Source: Candidatus Bathyarchaeota archaeon
GTDB taxonomy: Archaea > Thermoproteota > Bathyarchaeia > RBG-16-48-13 > GCA-020355125
Reading direction: 5' to 3'
NCBI GenBank assembly: GCA_026014905.1
Contig: JAOZHK010000152.1
Span: 1 to 15,628 of the forward strand
DNA: 15,628 bases
A model generated the notes under the pieces. That model did not search any database. It saw nothing but the letters and a program-made list of their open reading frames with translations, and was not told the origin of the DNA. Within the stretch, counting starts at the first letter, position 1. Every line of letters starts with the position of its first letter. This document shows positions 5,633-13,079 of this stretch, piece after piece. The position numbers were made by a program, and so were the translations under genes.

Positions 5633-6230
5633 TCAGAACTATCTCTACAAAATTGATAAGATCGAATCTGATGAATTAAAGGCTGTTCGTCAGCGGTTGA
5701 CGTCGATTGAAGGACATTTCACGAAGCGGTATTTTCGTCAACTCTTCACGTTGTTTCCTAAATCATTACAACCTGCTGTCCGAAAGTCGTATTTAGCCTA
5801 TGATGGGTTGAACAACACCTTTAATCTCGCATATGAGGTGCTCGCGTGGAAGATTCATCGCGCATGTGTGAAGGCGAAGCTGGAACCGTTTCTCGGGTTT
5901 CTGCATAGCCTGCAACACGGGAAACCGAGTCTCGTGTGTGACTTGCAGGAAGTGTATCGACATTGCATCGATGATTTTCTGATCACGTTTTGTCGAAATT
6001 TAACAGTGAAGGATTTTGTGGTGAAATCCGCAGATCTCTCGCGAAAGCGGAAAGGGAAACGCGTGTACTTGACGGATGGTCAGACGCGTCAGCTATTGAA
6101 ACAACTCGATGCATTCTTTGAATCGATGGTGGTGATTCCGCGGATTCGGCATGGACGTCGGCAGACGTTGGAAACGTTGATTAATGAAGAAGCGTATTGT
6201 CTTGCAAGTATCTCCGAAATGAACAATTGA
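5574..6230 (+). CDS. cas1: Cas1 integrase, C-terminal domain fragment without N-terminal beta domain
   Basis: Homology starts just after CG tract T9 (about 5605); the ATG at 5574 lies inside the preceding gene and is not a native start. Numbered from 5574, the three metal-binding catalytic residues of Cas1 are all visible: Glu46 in SIEGHFTKRYFRQLF, His111 in LEPFLGFLHS, and Asp123 in PSLVCDLQE, with the expected order and spacing, plus the DGLNNTFNLAYEVL helix that precedes the active site. About 210 residues remain of about 320; the N-terminal dimerisation domain is gone. There is no Cas2, other cas gene or repeat array in the window. Cas1 integrates spacers into CRISPR arrays or, in casposons, whole elements. 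As it stands it should be inactive. Family call is strong; subtype cannot be read. Confidence 0.82.
   Translation: MNLVGLLARALRKYCLKEHDQNYLYKIDKIESDELKAVRQRLTSIEGHFTKRYFRQLFTLFPKSLQPAVRKSYLAYDGLNNTFNLAYEVLAWKIHRACVKAKLEPFLGFLHSLQHGKPSLVCDLQEVYRHCIDDFLITFCRNLTVKDFVVKSADLSRKRKGKRVYLTDGQTRQLLKQLDAFFESMVVIPRIRHGRRQTLETLINEEAYCLASISEMNN
5595..5604. repeat. CG tract T9 (10 nt)
   Basis: Joins the 3' end of the flavodoxin-type gene to the interior of cas1 on the same strand, in different frames. Confidence 0.9.
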
Positions 6231-6327
6231 CATGGCAGCCTCGAATGGCTCACGCGCATAACTAGAAAGTTAAAACCTGTGCATATTCAACTTTTTACTT
6301 CAAAAAAAAGGGAAGGGGGTATTGCTG

Positions 6328-6765
6328 ATGGTTAAGGGACGGAAGGATTTACGCGCGCGTGTCTTAGTGTTCCTGATGATGAAAGGCGTCTATACCATGA
6401 ACATCCAAAAATTCTTTAAATACACCAGTATTATCCTCGTCATCTTCGCGTCCGGCCTCTTAGGCTACGGCGTACATGAACTGATCGAAGCCGGCTTACT
6501 CCCACCAATCATAGACCATGTCTGGGATATCAACCCAGCCAGCATTACGCATCCCCTCCATGAAAAAGGGGCCATCGGGTCCCTGCTTAAAGCCTTAATA
6601 GGGTATGATGGCAATCCCGAGCTGTTGCGCGTCATCGTCTACATCGGCTACTGGCTCGTCATAGGGTACTACCTTGTACAGACCTACGCACCCAACTATC
6701 TCCCCTGGAACCGAAGACAAAGTAAACCCGAAGTGAAAGAATATGAACAACCAATTGCCAGCTAA
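6328..6765 (+). CDS. FTR1 family iron permease, C-terminal fragment fused to a foreign start
   Basis: ATG 6328 follows AAGGGGGT, a good Shine-Dalgarno. Eight residues (MVKGRKDL) lead into CG tract T10, after which the frame continues as the last part of an FTR1/EfeU iron transporter: a helix ending FLMMKG, FFKYTSIILVIFASGL, the conserved YGVHELIEAGLLPP, VWDINP, and the block ALIGYDGNPELLRVIVYIGYW. This covers the last two helices or so (145 residues); the first five helices with the two REXXE iron-binding motifs are absent. The start and leader therefore belong to another gene, joined in frame at T10. It overlaps the DtxR-type gene by 23 bases, a natural iron-uptake/iron-repressor operon. Transport activity is not expected. 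Confidence 0.78.
   Translation: MVKGRKDLRARVLVFLMMKGVYTMNIQKFFKYTSIILVIFASGLLGYGVHELIEAGLLPPIIDHVWDINPASITHPLHEKGAIGSLLKALIGYDGNPELLRVIVYIGYWLVIGYYLVQTYAPNYLPWNRRQSKPEVKEYEQPIAS
6352..6359. repeat. CG tract T10 (8 nt)
   Basis: ACGCGCGCGT with flanks. Joins a ribosome site and short N-terminus to the interior of an FTR1 permease gene in one open frame. Confidence 0.9.
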
Positions 6766-7000
6766 CACCTCAGAGCACGTCGAAGAATATCTGGAAGCCC
6801 TCTGGATCTCGGAAGAAAAAGGACAACCAATAGCGAAAATCAGCTGGGTCGCGAAGCAACTCGCAGTCGCACCACCAAGCGTGTTTGAGATGTTTAAAAA
6901 ACTGGAAGCCCGCGGGCTCATCCAGTATTATGCCTATAAAGGCATTCGCATGACAAACACGGGACGTCACATAGCTCAACGCATCGTGCGAAATCACTGA
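6743..7000 (+). CDS. DtxR/MntR family metal-dependent repressor, stopped after the DNA-binding domain
   Basis: The first 85 residues give the winged helix-turn-helix of the family: EHVEEYLEALWISEEKG, the recognition region (VAKQLAVAPPSVFEMFKKLE), the wing (GLIQYYAYKGIRMTNTG) and RHIAQRIVRNH, whose final His corresponds to a metal ligand. A TGA at 6998-7000 ends it where relatives have Arg (RRHRLLE). The dimerisation/metal domain is intact in the same frame directly afterwards. It overlaps the FTR1 gene, so iron control of that operon is likely. A CGA-to-TGA change would explain the stop. As translated, the product would bind DNA poorly because dimerisation and most metal ligands lie beyond the stop. 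Confidence 0.82.
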   Translation: MNNQLPANTSEHVEEYLEALWISEEKGQPIAKISWVAKQLAVAPPSVFEMFKKLEARGLIQYYAYKGIRMTNTGRHIAQRIVRNH

Positions 7001-7183
7001 CTCGTGGAAGTCCTCATGCACACGACCCTCAGAATGGACGTAGATGAACCCGTTGCCTGCGGAATTGAACATCACATGTCCGAACAGTTTACCGATGCAC
7101 TCTGCACCCTTCTACAACATCCGAACACGTGTCCGCATGGAAACACCATCCCACCAGGACGGTGCTGTAACTCCACACCATAA
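7001..7183 (+). pseudogene. DtxR/MntR dimerisation and metal-binding domain after in-frame stop
   Basis: The same frame continues for 60 codons to TAA 7181-7183 with the exact C-terminal features of the family: LVEVLMHTTLRMD, the ligand motif ACGIEHHMSEQF (Cys, Glu, His as in DtxR Cys102/Glu105/His106), and the ending CPHGNTIPPG, normally CPHGNPIP. Restored length with the gap codon is 146 residues, normal for the family. The conservation after the stop suggests a very recent mutation, readthrough or a base error. The CC-rich tail (GRCCNSTP) could add a metal contact. Confidence 0.75.
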
Positions 7184-7238
7184 TATGAGAATCCTTAATC
7201 GCTAGCCAGCTCCTAGCTAGCTTTCAACTTTATATATA

Positions 7239-7248
7239 CGCGCGCGCG
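7239..7248. repeat. CG tract T11 (10 nt)
   Basis: Preceded by TATATATA. Lies 2 bases beyond the stop codon of the molybdopterin oxidoreductase (minus strand), so it breaks no recognised gene. Confidence 0.9.
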
Positions 7249-7249
7249 T

Positions 7250-9400
7250 TCAAGTCAGAAGCTCTGCTAGCTTGACTTGTACCAGCGAGGTGTGCTGGGT
7301 TGTGGCTTTAGCAATTGGGGTAGGTTTATCCCTGGTTAACACGTTAGCGCTCCCAGCTCTGTCCACTTCTTTCCCATCAGGCGAATACCACGCCCCTTCG
7401 CAGATGACCACAACGCCTGGCATGATTCTCGGCGTTACCAGCGCTGGCAGGATTGTTGATCCTCTCTCGTTGAAGACCATCACCTCGTCGGCGTCTCGGA
7501 CGCCTCTAGCTCTAGCGTCATCGGGGTTTATCAACAGCGATTGCTCCTCGATTTCCATGACTTGCGAGAGTTCATAGAGTGTAGAATTGACGCGGTCTTT
7601 CGCGTGGGGTGTAATGAGTTGTAGGGGAAACCTATTTGTCAAAGGGTCTGCGGGTCCCTCCCAACTCTCAATGTATTTCGGGATTGGTGAAATCGATAGG
7701 TTACCCATATCCGCTAGGCGCTGGGAATATATCTCGATTTTTCCAGAAGGGGTAAGGAAGGGCTTCTTATCCTTGATCTGCTCTTTGAAGGCGACATAGG
7801 GTTCAGAGCGCTCAAATACGTGAATGCCACTCTTCCTAAACGCATCATAATCTGGGATCTCGGAGTCTTCCATAAAGTACCTCAGCCATTCATCCTCGGT
7901 TCTGGGGTTAAATTCAGCTCCGAAGCCAAGCTTGTTCGCTAACTCGGTGAAGATTTCAAGGTCTGTCTTGGTCTTGTTGAGCGGGTTGATGACCTTATTT
8001 TGGTAGATAAGAAAGTTCCCATGTCCCGCCCATGGGATCAGTATGTCGTTTCTCTCCATCCATGTGCAAACTGGGAGCAGGATGTCGGCAAAGCGGGCAG
8101 TGGGCGTCATGAAGTGTTCGTGCACAACGAGGAACTCCAGCTTCTTCAACGCATTAATCGATTTGTTTATGTCTGCATGTTGATTCAAGATGTTGCCAGC
8201 GGCGGAGTAGGCCATCTTGATGTCGCTCGGATATCCTCCTGCAGTACCCTTGAGGATGGCGTCAGACCAGAGGTATATTGGTATAGAGACGCCTATGGGA
8301 TTTTTAGGTACAGGGATGGAGTGATATTTTCCCGTGATGCCCGGTCCCCTATTGGCTCCCGCTGGGTTGCCACCGTTGATACCTATGTTGCCCGTTATTG
8401 AAGCCAATACTGAGGAGGCTCGGGAGAACTGTTCGCCACTCGATGTTCGTTGGGGTCCAGCTCCAGGCATCAGGGCGGCGGGTTTTCGTGTCGCATAGTT
8501 CCTTGCTAAATCAGTGATGATTTTCGCGGGCACCAACGTTATCTCCTCAGCCCAATTAGGTGTTTTAGGCACGTCATCTTCCACTCCGAGGACGTAATCC
8601 TTATACTGCTCAAAGCCGACCGTGTATTTATCTAAGAAATTCTTGTCGTGGAGGCCCTCGCGGATAATTACATAGGCCATAGCCGACATCATAGCGATGT
8701 CCGTTCCAGGCTTAATGGGAATCCAAAGATGGGCTATGGCGGCTGATGTTGTATATCTCGGATCAACACAGATGATTTTAGCCCCCTCCTTCTTGGCTTC
8801 CACGAGATACCACGCGGTATCACTCCCAAAGTGCAACTCGATGGGATTCCAGCCCCACAGGATGATGAGCTTTGAGTTGAGGAGGTCATCCCGACTGTGA
8901 TCAGTTAGACTTGTGCCATATGTATACCATGATGCACTCGTGGTCGCTTCGAAGCTATAACTCCCCGTCACCTCGGTGTGACCACCAAACATGTTTAGGA
9001 ACCGTTTTGTTAAATCTTTCACGTTATGCAAGGTCGCGGTGTAAGTGCCAGAGAGACCCAAACCGAGAATAGAGGCGTTTCCATACTCCTCTTTCACCCT
9101 GCGCAACTCTCCCGTGACATGATCAAGAGCCTCCCCCCAAGATATAGCTTTGAACTCACCGCGCCCCCTCTCGCTGACCCTTTTCATGGGGTGTGTGAGG
9201 CGATCGGGGTGGTAAACCCTCTTATGATAGAGTAGCCCCCTCTTACAAGCCCTCTGAGGTATCATGTTCTGCGTGCCTGGCAACAGGGTGGGGGCTGTTA
9301 TTTTCTCAATTTTTCCGTCTCGAACGTGCACGTAGAGTAGGCATTTCCCGCCACAGTCGTGGGCGCAGCTGGTAGGAATCAACGTTACTGGGTTAATCAT
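7250..9400 (-). CDS. Molybdopterin oxidoreductase, DMSO reductase family
   Basis: 716 residues, complete. An N-terminal [4Fe-4S] motif with Cys12, Cys16, Cys20 and Cys52 (SCAHDCGGKC ... RACKRG), the HPDRLTHPMKR segment, the GSYSFEATTSASWYTYG region with a likely Ser ligand to Mo near residue 149, ILWGWNPIE and CVDPRYTTSAA for bis-MGD binding, and a C-terminal MGD domain (LQLITPHAKDR, INPDDARARG, DADEV). No twin-arginine or other export signal, so it should be cytoplasmic. No Fe-S or membrane anchor subunit lies beside it. The family reduces S- or N-oxides, or acts on formate, polysulfide and arsenate; a Ser ligand would favour oxide reduction. Element P3 is 39 bases upstream of ATG 9400. The longest intact gene here and free of CG tracts. 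Confidence 0.9.
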   Translation of the reverse strand: MINPVTLIPTSCAHDCGGKCLLYVHVRDGKIEKITAPTLLPGTQNMIPQRACKRGLLYHKRVYHPDRLTHPMKRVSERGRGEFKAISWGEALDHVTGELRRVKEEYGNASILGLGLSGTYTATLHNVKDLTKRFLNMFGGHTEVTGSYSFEATTSASWYTYGTSLTDHSRDDLLNSKLIILWGWNPIELHFGSDTAWYLVEAKKEGAKIICVDPRYTTSAAIAHLWIPIKPGTDIAMMSAMAYVIIREGLHDKNFLDKYTVGFEQYKDYVLGVEDDVPKTPNWAEEITLVPAKIITDLARNYATRKPAALMPGAGPQRTSSGEQFSRASSVLASITGNIGINGGNPAGANRGPGITGKYHSIPVPKNPIGVSIPIYLWSDAILKGTAGGYPSDIKMAYSAAGNILNQHADINKSINALKKLEFLVVHEHFMTPTARFADILLPVCTWMERNDILIPWAGHGNFLIYQNKVINPLNKTKTDLEIFTELANKLGFGAEFNPRTEDEWLRYFMEDSEIPDYDAFRKSGIHVFERSEPYVAFKEQIKDKKPFLTPSGKIEIYSQRLADMGNLSISPIPKYIESWEGPADPLTNRFPLQLITPHAKDRVNSTLYELSQVMEIEEQSLLINPDDARARGVRDADEVMVFNERGSTILPALVTPRIMPGVVVICEGAWYSPDGKEVDRAGSANVLTRDKPTPIAKATTQHTSLVQVKLAELLT

Positions 9401-9438
9401 GGTTCTTCATCAACACTTTCAAGAATAGAATTATGCGG

Positions 9439-9459
9439 TCTGGGATTTAAGGCCTTCAA
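9439..9459 (-). promoter_or_regulatory. Promoter element P3 of the molybdopterin oxidoreductase
   Basis: Minus strand TTGAAGGCCTTAAATCCCAG, ending 39 bases before the start codon, with a TC-rich stretch upstream of it. CTTAAATCC is the probable TATA box. Confidence 0.65.
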
Positions 9460-9470
9460 CAAATGAAAGG

Positions 9471-9492
9471 AAGAAATGTTGGTTGGTGCTAT
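9471..9492 (-). terminator. Terminator-like AGCACCAACC plus pyrimidine run
   Basis: On the minus strand AGCACCAACC is followed by ATTTCTTCCTTTC, just after the stop of the beta-lactamase-type fragment. The same AGCACC(T)AACC plus T-run occurs near 11189-11213 and 14511-14534. Confidence 0.4.
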
Positions 9493-9499
9493 AGAGTTC

Positions 9500-9740
9500 A
9501 TGTCACACCGAGTTCTTGACGGATTAGATCGCAGATGTCCTGTGCCCGTCCTTGACTTGGAGCCGCGAATTCCATCTTATTTAGGGTAACTGCAATCGCC
9601 AGTTGAGCTTCAGGATCTGCGAAGCCAATGGACCCCCCAGCACCCCCATGACCAAACGCAGTTGCATGAGGTCCAATAGGTCCAAAGATGCCATTGACAA
9701 CTCCACCTAGGAAAAATCCAATGCCTTTTCGGGAGACCGT
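9500..9740 (-). pseudogene. Beta-lactamase-family serine hydrolase, C-terminal fragment
   Basis: Reading leftward out of CG tract T12 the minus strand gives SRKGIGFFLGG, then the family signature TAFGHGGAGGSIGFADPE, a helix starting LAIAVTLNKM, and a final helix ending LIRQEL before TGA at 9500. HGGxGGxxGxADP near the end is characteristic of class C beta-lactamase/esterase EstB-like proteins (COG1680), which hydrolyse esters or peptides. The catalytic SxxK and YxN motifs would lie upstream, on the other side of T12, where an unrelated MFS gene sits. About 80 of 350-400 residues remain. Confidence 0.7.
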
Positions 9741-9749
9741 GCGCGCGCG
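9741..9749. repeat. CG tract T12 (9 nt)
   Basis: Joins the interior of the beta-lactamase-type gene (left) to the stop codon region of an MFS gene (right). Confidence 0.9.
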
Positions 9750-9752
9750 TAA

Positions 9753-10988
9753 CTAACTAATTTGTTTCATCCTGTTACGTATTAGCCATAACATTGAAGT
9801 GAAGAATACAGCGGATACGATCGGTATTGTTTGCGATGGTAAATGTTGAATGATGAATCCCCCGACAATCGGTATGATGATCTGAGCGACACTCGACAAC
9901 GAGTTATTCACGCCCAAAATAGTAGCGGTCTCCGTTCGTGTCACGCTATTCGTTAAAGTACTCATTAAGATAGGTCTGCTAACCCCAGTCCCAAAGGATA
10001 GAAAGAATAACGGTGCAAACACAAACCAATATTCTGCCGTCAGGGCAAGACTGACCATCGCGATAAGCATAGCCGCGATCCCGATAATCAGAAGCCGTTC
10101 CTCGCCGAGAGCTTGTTGAATGCGAGCAATAAAAAAGGTTTGAATAATGACTCGCACAATCCCGATCCATGCGAAGAAAAAGCTCACCTGTTCCGCACTC
10201 ACACCAAATTGGGTTTCAGCAAATAAACTGAAGTTCGCGATAAAGAGAAAAAATCCCACATTGTAAATGACAAACATGACCAAACTATGTCTCACGTGCG
10301 GGGTCGTGATAAAACGTCTCGCTTCAGCAATCGGAAAGATATCACTCAAACCAAGCGATAGCACTTCAGGTTTCTCAGTAACGGTTTCAGGAAGCATGAC
10401 AACGAGGGCAATGGAAATCAACGTCGTGCCTGCCGCAAAGAACATAGGCACCGAATAACTAACACTGGAGAGCACACCACCCAGCACTGGCCCAAAGATC
10501 AACCCCGCACCAAAGACCCCACTCGAATAACCAAACACGCGTGTACGATGCCGAGGCTCCGTGATATCACTAATATACGCTTGACTCACCGTCATGTTAC
10601 TCCCTAGCAAGCCATCAATGAATCGCGCTAGAAACAACAGCAATGCGGTTGTCGCAAAGCCCAAGAGGAGAAACCCCGTCAAGGTACTTAATTGACTGAG
10701 AATAAACAACGGTTTTCGTCCAAAACGATCACTCAATTTCCCCGTGATCGGACTCGCAAATAATTGGCAAAAACTGAACACGCTAGCAATCAATCCAATC
10801 TCGACGGGAGTCAATCCCAGCGACAAGCCTAAAAATGGGATTAACGGCAACACCAGCGTAAACCCCAACACTTCCGTGAAAATAATCAAAAAAATGACAT
10901 ACAGACGTTTATCAAACACAAACTCATCGGACTCACGATGTACCGTCTCATTCCCCAATAAAGCACTATCTCCAGAAAACAACCTCAT
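9753..10988 (-). CDS. Major facilitator superfamily transporter, TetA-like drug-efflux type
   Basis: 411 residues with 12 hydrophobic segments and a basic central loop. A hydrophilic first 25 residues precede helix 1. The MFS loop motif after helix 2 is clear (GKLSDRFGRKPLF), as is the helix 4-5 region (RFIDGLLGSN) and the antiporter-type motif GAGLIFGPVLGG in helix 5, which marks drug:proton antiporters. The protein ends RNRMKQIS, a natural end four bases from CG tract T12. ATG 10988 has no Shine-Dalgarno; a shorter start at Met inside is not favoured. P4 lies 170 bases upstream, so the leader is either long or the real promoter was not recognised. Probably an exporter of drugs or metabolites. 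Confidence 0.88.
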   Translation of the reverse strand: MRLFSGDSALLGNETVHRESDEFVFDKRLYVIFLIIFTEVLGFTLVLPLIPFLGLSLGLTPVEIGLIASVFSFCQLFASPITGKLSDRFGRKPLFILSQLSTLTGFLLLGFATTALLLFLARFIDGLLGSNMTVSQAYISDITEPRHRTRVFGYSSGVFGAGLIFGPVLGGVLSSVSYSVPMFFAAGTTLISIALVVMLPETVTEKPEVLSLGLSDIFPIAEARRFITTPHVRHSLVMFVIYNVGFFLFIANFSLFAETQFGVSAEQVSFFFAWIGIVRVIIQTFFIARIQQALGEERLLIIGIAAMLIAMVSLALTAEYWFVFAPLFFLSFGTGVSRPILMSTLTNSVTRTETATILGVNNSLSSVAQIIIPIVGGFIIQHLPSQTIPIVSAVFFTSMLWLIRNRMKQIS

Positions 10989-11159
10989 TAATGGTTTACA
11001 CCATCAAGACCTATTCATTGATATATGTATCGCAAACCTCAACCCGGTTCCAAAAAAACGCTTGGAGCAAGCTCGTTCATAGACTTATGTTGAGCTTAAA
11101 TTGATGAAGCGATTCATTATCGTGACTGATATTGCATTTTCCTCCCGAAGCATAGATAT

Positions 11160-11180
11160 TCTGGGATTTAAGGGCTACAA
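11160..11180 (-). promoter_or_regulatory. Promoter-like element P4
   Basis: Minus strand TTGTAGCCCTTAAATCCCAG. The nearest recognised gene (MFS) starts 170 bases further; a 22-codon frame begins 7-10 bases after the element, so a leaderless peptide or a lost gene is possible. Confidence 0.5.
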
Positions 11181-11188
11181 AATAGATG

Positions 11189-11213
11189 AAAAAAGCAGAG
11201 AGGTTAGGTGCTG
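11189..11213 (-). terminator. Terminator-like CAGCACCTAACC plus T run
   Basis: On the minus strand CAGCACCTAACC is followed within 7 bases by GCTTTTTTC. It lies just downstream of the nitroreductase stop and just upstream of P4, a compact terminator/promoter boundary. Confidence 0.5.
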
Positions 11214-11231
11214 AATGTCATCTTTTGATAT

Positions 11232-11783
11232 TTATCTATTGGAAGAAAAGGTATTATAACTAATGATGTCGTTGAAGGGCTGCTTGGTTTTTGATTGAGG
11301 GGGATTCAAGGGATAGCCCAGCGTCAACAACGCCACGACGCGCCAATGATCTGGGATCTGAAAAGTGGATTTGACATGTGGTTCACGAAAGTCGCCGATC
11401 CAGCAGGATCCTACACCAAGTGCCCATGCAGCGATGACCATGTTCTGTAATGCAATGGACACATCCACAATAGAAAATTGATGTGTCTCATAGAGATCTT
11501 TAAGATACGGGTTTTTCACGATCACAGATGTATCCGCACATCCAATGATCGTCACAGGACATTCGGTGATAAACTGATTATAACGCCCATCCGCTAATTG
11601 CTGTTTCAGTTTCAGATCCGTAATGACAATAATGTGCCAGGGTTGCAGGTTCATCGCCGATGGAGCTTGACGCCCTGCTTCCAGGATCGAATTCAACACG
11701 TTGTCAGGAATATCTTGTGCTGCGTATTGGCGAATGCTTCGACGACTCAACACTCTATCAAGAAGAGACGGAGATTTAGACAT
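11232..11783 (-). CDS. Nitroreductase family FMN protein
   Basis: 183 residues, complete. FMN phosphate-binding RRSIRQY (14-20), the flavin-contact segment APSAMNLQPWH (40-50), SIALQNMVIAAWALGVGSCWIGDF in the C-terminal half, and the LTLGYP strand that precedes the end. The family transfers electrons from NAD(P)H to nitro groups, quinones, enones or flavins in the cytoplasm as a homodimer. P5 ends 34 bases before ATG 11783 and a terminator follows its stop, so it is a single-gene transcript. Specific substrate unknown; iodotyrosine deiodinase or BluB-type roles are less likely because of its short length. Confidence 0.9.
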   Translation of the reverse strand: MSKSPSLLDRVLSRRSIRQYAAQDIPDNVLNSILEAGRQAPSAMNLQPWHIIVITDLKLKQQLADGRYNQFITECPVTIIGCADTSVIVKNPYLKDLYETHQFSIVDVSIALQNMVIAAWALGVGSCWIGDFREPHVKSTFQIPDHWRVVALLTLGYPLNPPQSKTKQPFNDIISYNTFSSNR

Positions 11784-11816
11784 ACATACTCACCTTCAGA
11801 ATATCATAGCTATCGC

Positions 11817-11835
11817 TAGGATTTAAGACTTCAAT
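11817..11835 (-). promoter_or_regulatory. Promoter element P5 of the nitroreductase
   Basis: Minus strand TTGAAGTCTTAAATCCTAG, 34 bases before the ATG. A T run (11841-11848) that ends the upstream MFS gene directly precedes it. Confidence 0.65.
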
Positions 11836-11851
11836 TCAGAATGAAAAAAGC

Positions 11852-12286
11852 TCAGGATTGATTCACAGGATCAGATGTGAAGAAATAAAACACCAAACCC
11901 GCTACAACAGACATGAAACCCAATAAAGCAACCGTACCATAACCTGAAAACAACAGGATTATCCCTCCGATTCCTGTACCAATCACGCTCCCCAGATCCG
12001 CTGACACCTGACTCAACGCCATCACCGTACCCTGATACGCTGGAACCTGCTCGATCACGAGACTATTATAGGCGGAAAAACGTACCGCATTTGAAAACGC
12101 ACTTACAGACCACACGATCATCGAGAGCCACAGCTGGGAGACATTCATGAATCCTAAAAGACTTAATCCATGTATCACTGCAAACATCACGGGCAGCGTT
12201 TTGCGACCGTACCGCTGCACGAGTCGACCCGCCAAGATCCCCCCAACAATATACATCATCGACGTGCCCACAAACGCGAATGACAC
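11852..12286 (-). CDS. Second MFS transporter, C-terminal half in shifted frame
   Basis: This frame carries helices 7-12 of the transporter that begins at 13047: FAFVGTSMMYIVGGILAG, the mirrored MFS loop GRLVQRYGRKTLP, and four more helices, ending in a soluble tail (TSDPVNQS). Its first ATG is only seven residues past CG tract T13 and no ribosome site or promoter precedes it; protein similarity starts at the tract itself. It is the second half of one gene, not an independent gene. If one CG unit of T13 were removed, both halves would read through as about 397 residues, the normal MFS size. Confidence 0.8.
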   Translation of the reverse strand: MSFAFVGTSMMYIVGGILAGRLVQRYGRKTLPVMFAVIHGLSLLGFMNVSQLWLSMIVWSVSAFSNAVRFSAYNSLVIEQVPAYQGTVMALSQVSADLGSVIGTGIGGIILLFSGYGTVALLGFMSVVAGLVFYFFTSDPVNQS

Positions 12287-13047
12287 AAACGCGCGCGCGT
12301 ATCAAGCGAAAAACGTTGACGATAAAACGATGCGCTGTAGGATAAGAAAATGCTCCAGGAAACAAACGCCAGCATGTTCCCAACCAAACACGCCAATGCG
12401 GATCGATTCCTAAAGACGTGCATAAAAGCCTGCACGATGTCAGCGCGTTCCGTGGATTGACTGAACGACGGAATACCACGCACCACCAATACCATGCTGA
12501 TCAACGCTAACGGGAACACCAACAGCATAAACGCCAACCGCCAATCCGCGATCACCCCCATCAACACAGATCCAAGGAGATACGCCGAGGATCCTCCCAC
12601 CGAGAGATATCCCAAGACCGTGGGTCGTTGATCCACACTGAATAACCGGCCCACCAATGCGCTCGTCATCGGCCGCATAATCGCAGTACTCATCCCTGTC
12701 AGCGCGTACGCAGCCAATAACAACGCAAAACTCGGTGCGAGAAAACACCCAATTGCAGAAACCATCATCGTAGCGATCCCCGCGACTAACAGTGATTTCA
12801 GACGAAATCTCACACTCAACACGCTCACCAGAAGCGCCAACGCAATCGACGTGATGAACGAGCCTGTCCGCAGCTGTCCCGCGACACCAACATCAACACC
12901 AAACGACGCCGCAATTTCCACTAGCAGCAGGCTGGTCACCAGTTGTGGAATGAATACTGCAACATTGGGCAGAAATAGTGCACTAATGGTGAATGAAGAA
13001 TTCGTAGACGGTATTAAATCGGGTGAATCATCATTGGAGGTACCCAT
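12256..13047 (-). CDS. Second MFS transporter, N-terminal half ending in frameshift at CG tract
   Basis: Helices 1-6 and the start of helix 7 of an MFS protein: a polar N-terminus, six hydrophobic segments, the STAIMRPMTSALVGRLF region (helix 4), the VLGYLSVGGSSAYLLGSVLMG region (helix 5), and a basic/acidic central loop with SFSQSTERAD. Around codon 250 the frame enters CG tract T13 inside the helix-7 segment (FYRQRFSLDT) and then reads 13 nonsense residues to a stop at 12256. The other half follows in a neighbouring frame. P6 ends 33 bases before ATG 13047. Multidrug or sugar exporter-like; substrate unknown. Confidence 0.85.
   Translation of the reverse strand: MGTSNDDSPDLIPSTNSSFTISALFLPNVAVFIPQLVTSLLLVEIAASFGVDVGVAGQLRTGSFITSIALALLVSVLSVRFRLKSLLVAGIATMMVSAIGCFLAPSFALLLAAYALTGMSTAIMRPMTSALVGRLFSVDQRPTVLGYLSVGGSSAYLLGSVLMGVIADWRLAFMLLVFPLALISMVLVVRGIPSFSQSTERADIVQAFMHVFRNRSALACLVGNMLAFVSWSIFLSYSASFYRQRFSLDTRARLCHSRLWARR
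12290..12299. repeat. CG tract T13 (10 nt), frameshift site inside MFS gene
   Basis: Five CG units inside a coding region. With four units the protein would read SLDTRAFVSFAFVGTSMM without interruption. A plausible slippage site. Confidence 0.9.
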
Positions 13048-13079
13048 CTGCGCCTATCACTTCTAAGATGTAGATCTGT

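Noticed and set aside
3155..7000. TGA reassigned to an amino acid
   Set aside because: TGA ends several complete-looking genes here (flavodoxin-type reductase, Cas1, molybdoenzyme), so it works as a normal stop.
8000..8401. 133-codon plus-strand open frame and several others opposite the molybdoenzyme
   Set aside because: They lie antisense to a strongly conserved enzyme and show no domain-like composition; they are shadows of its codon use.
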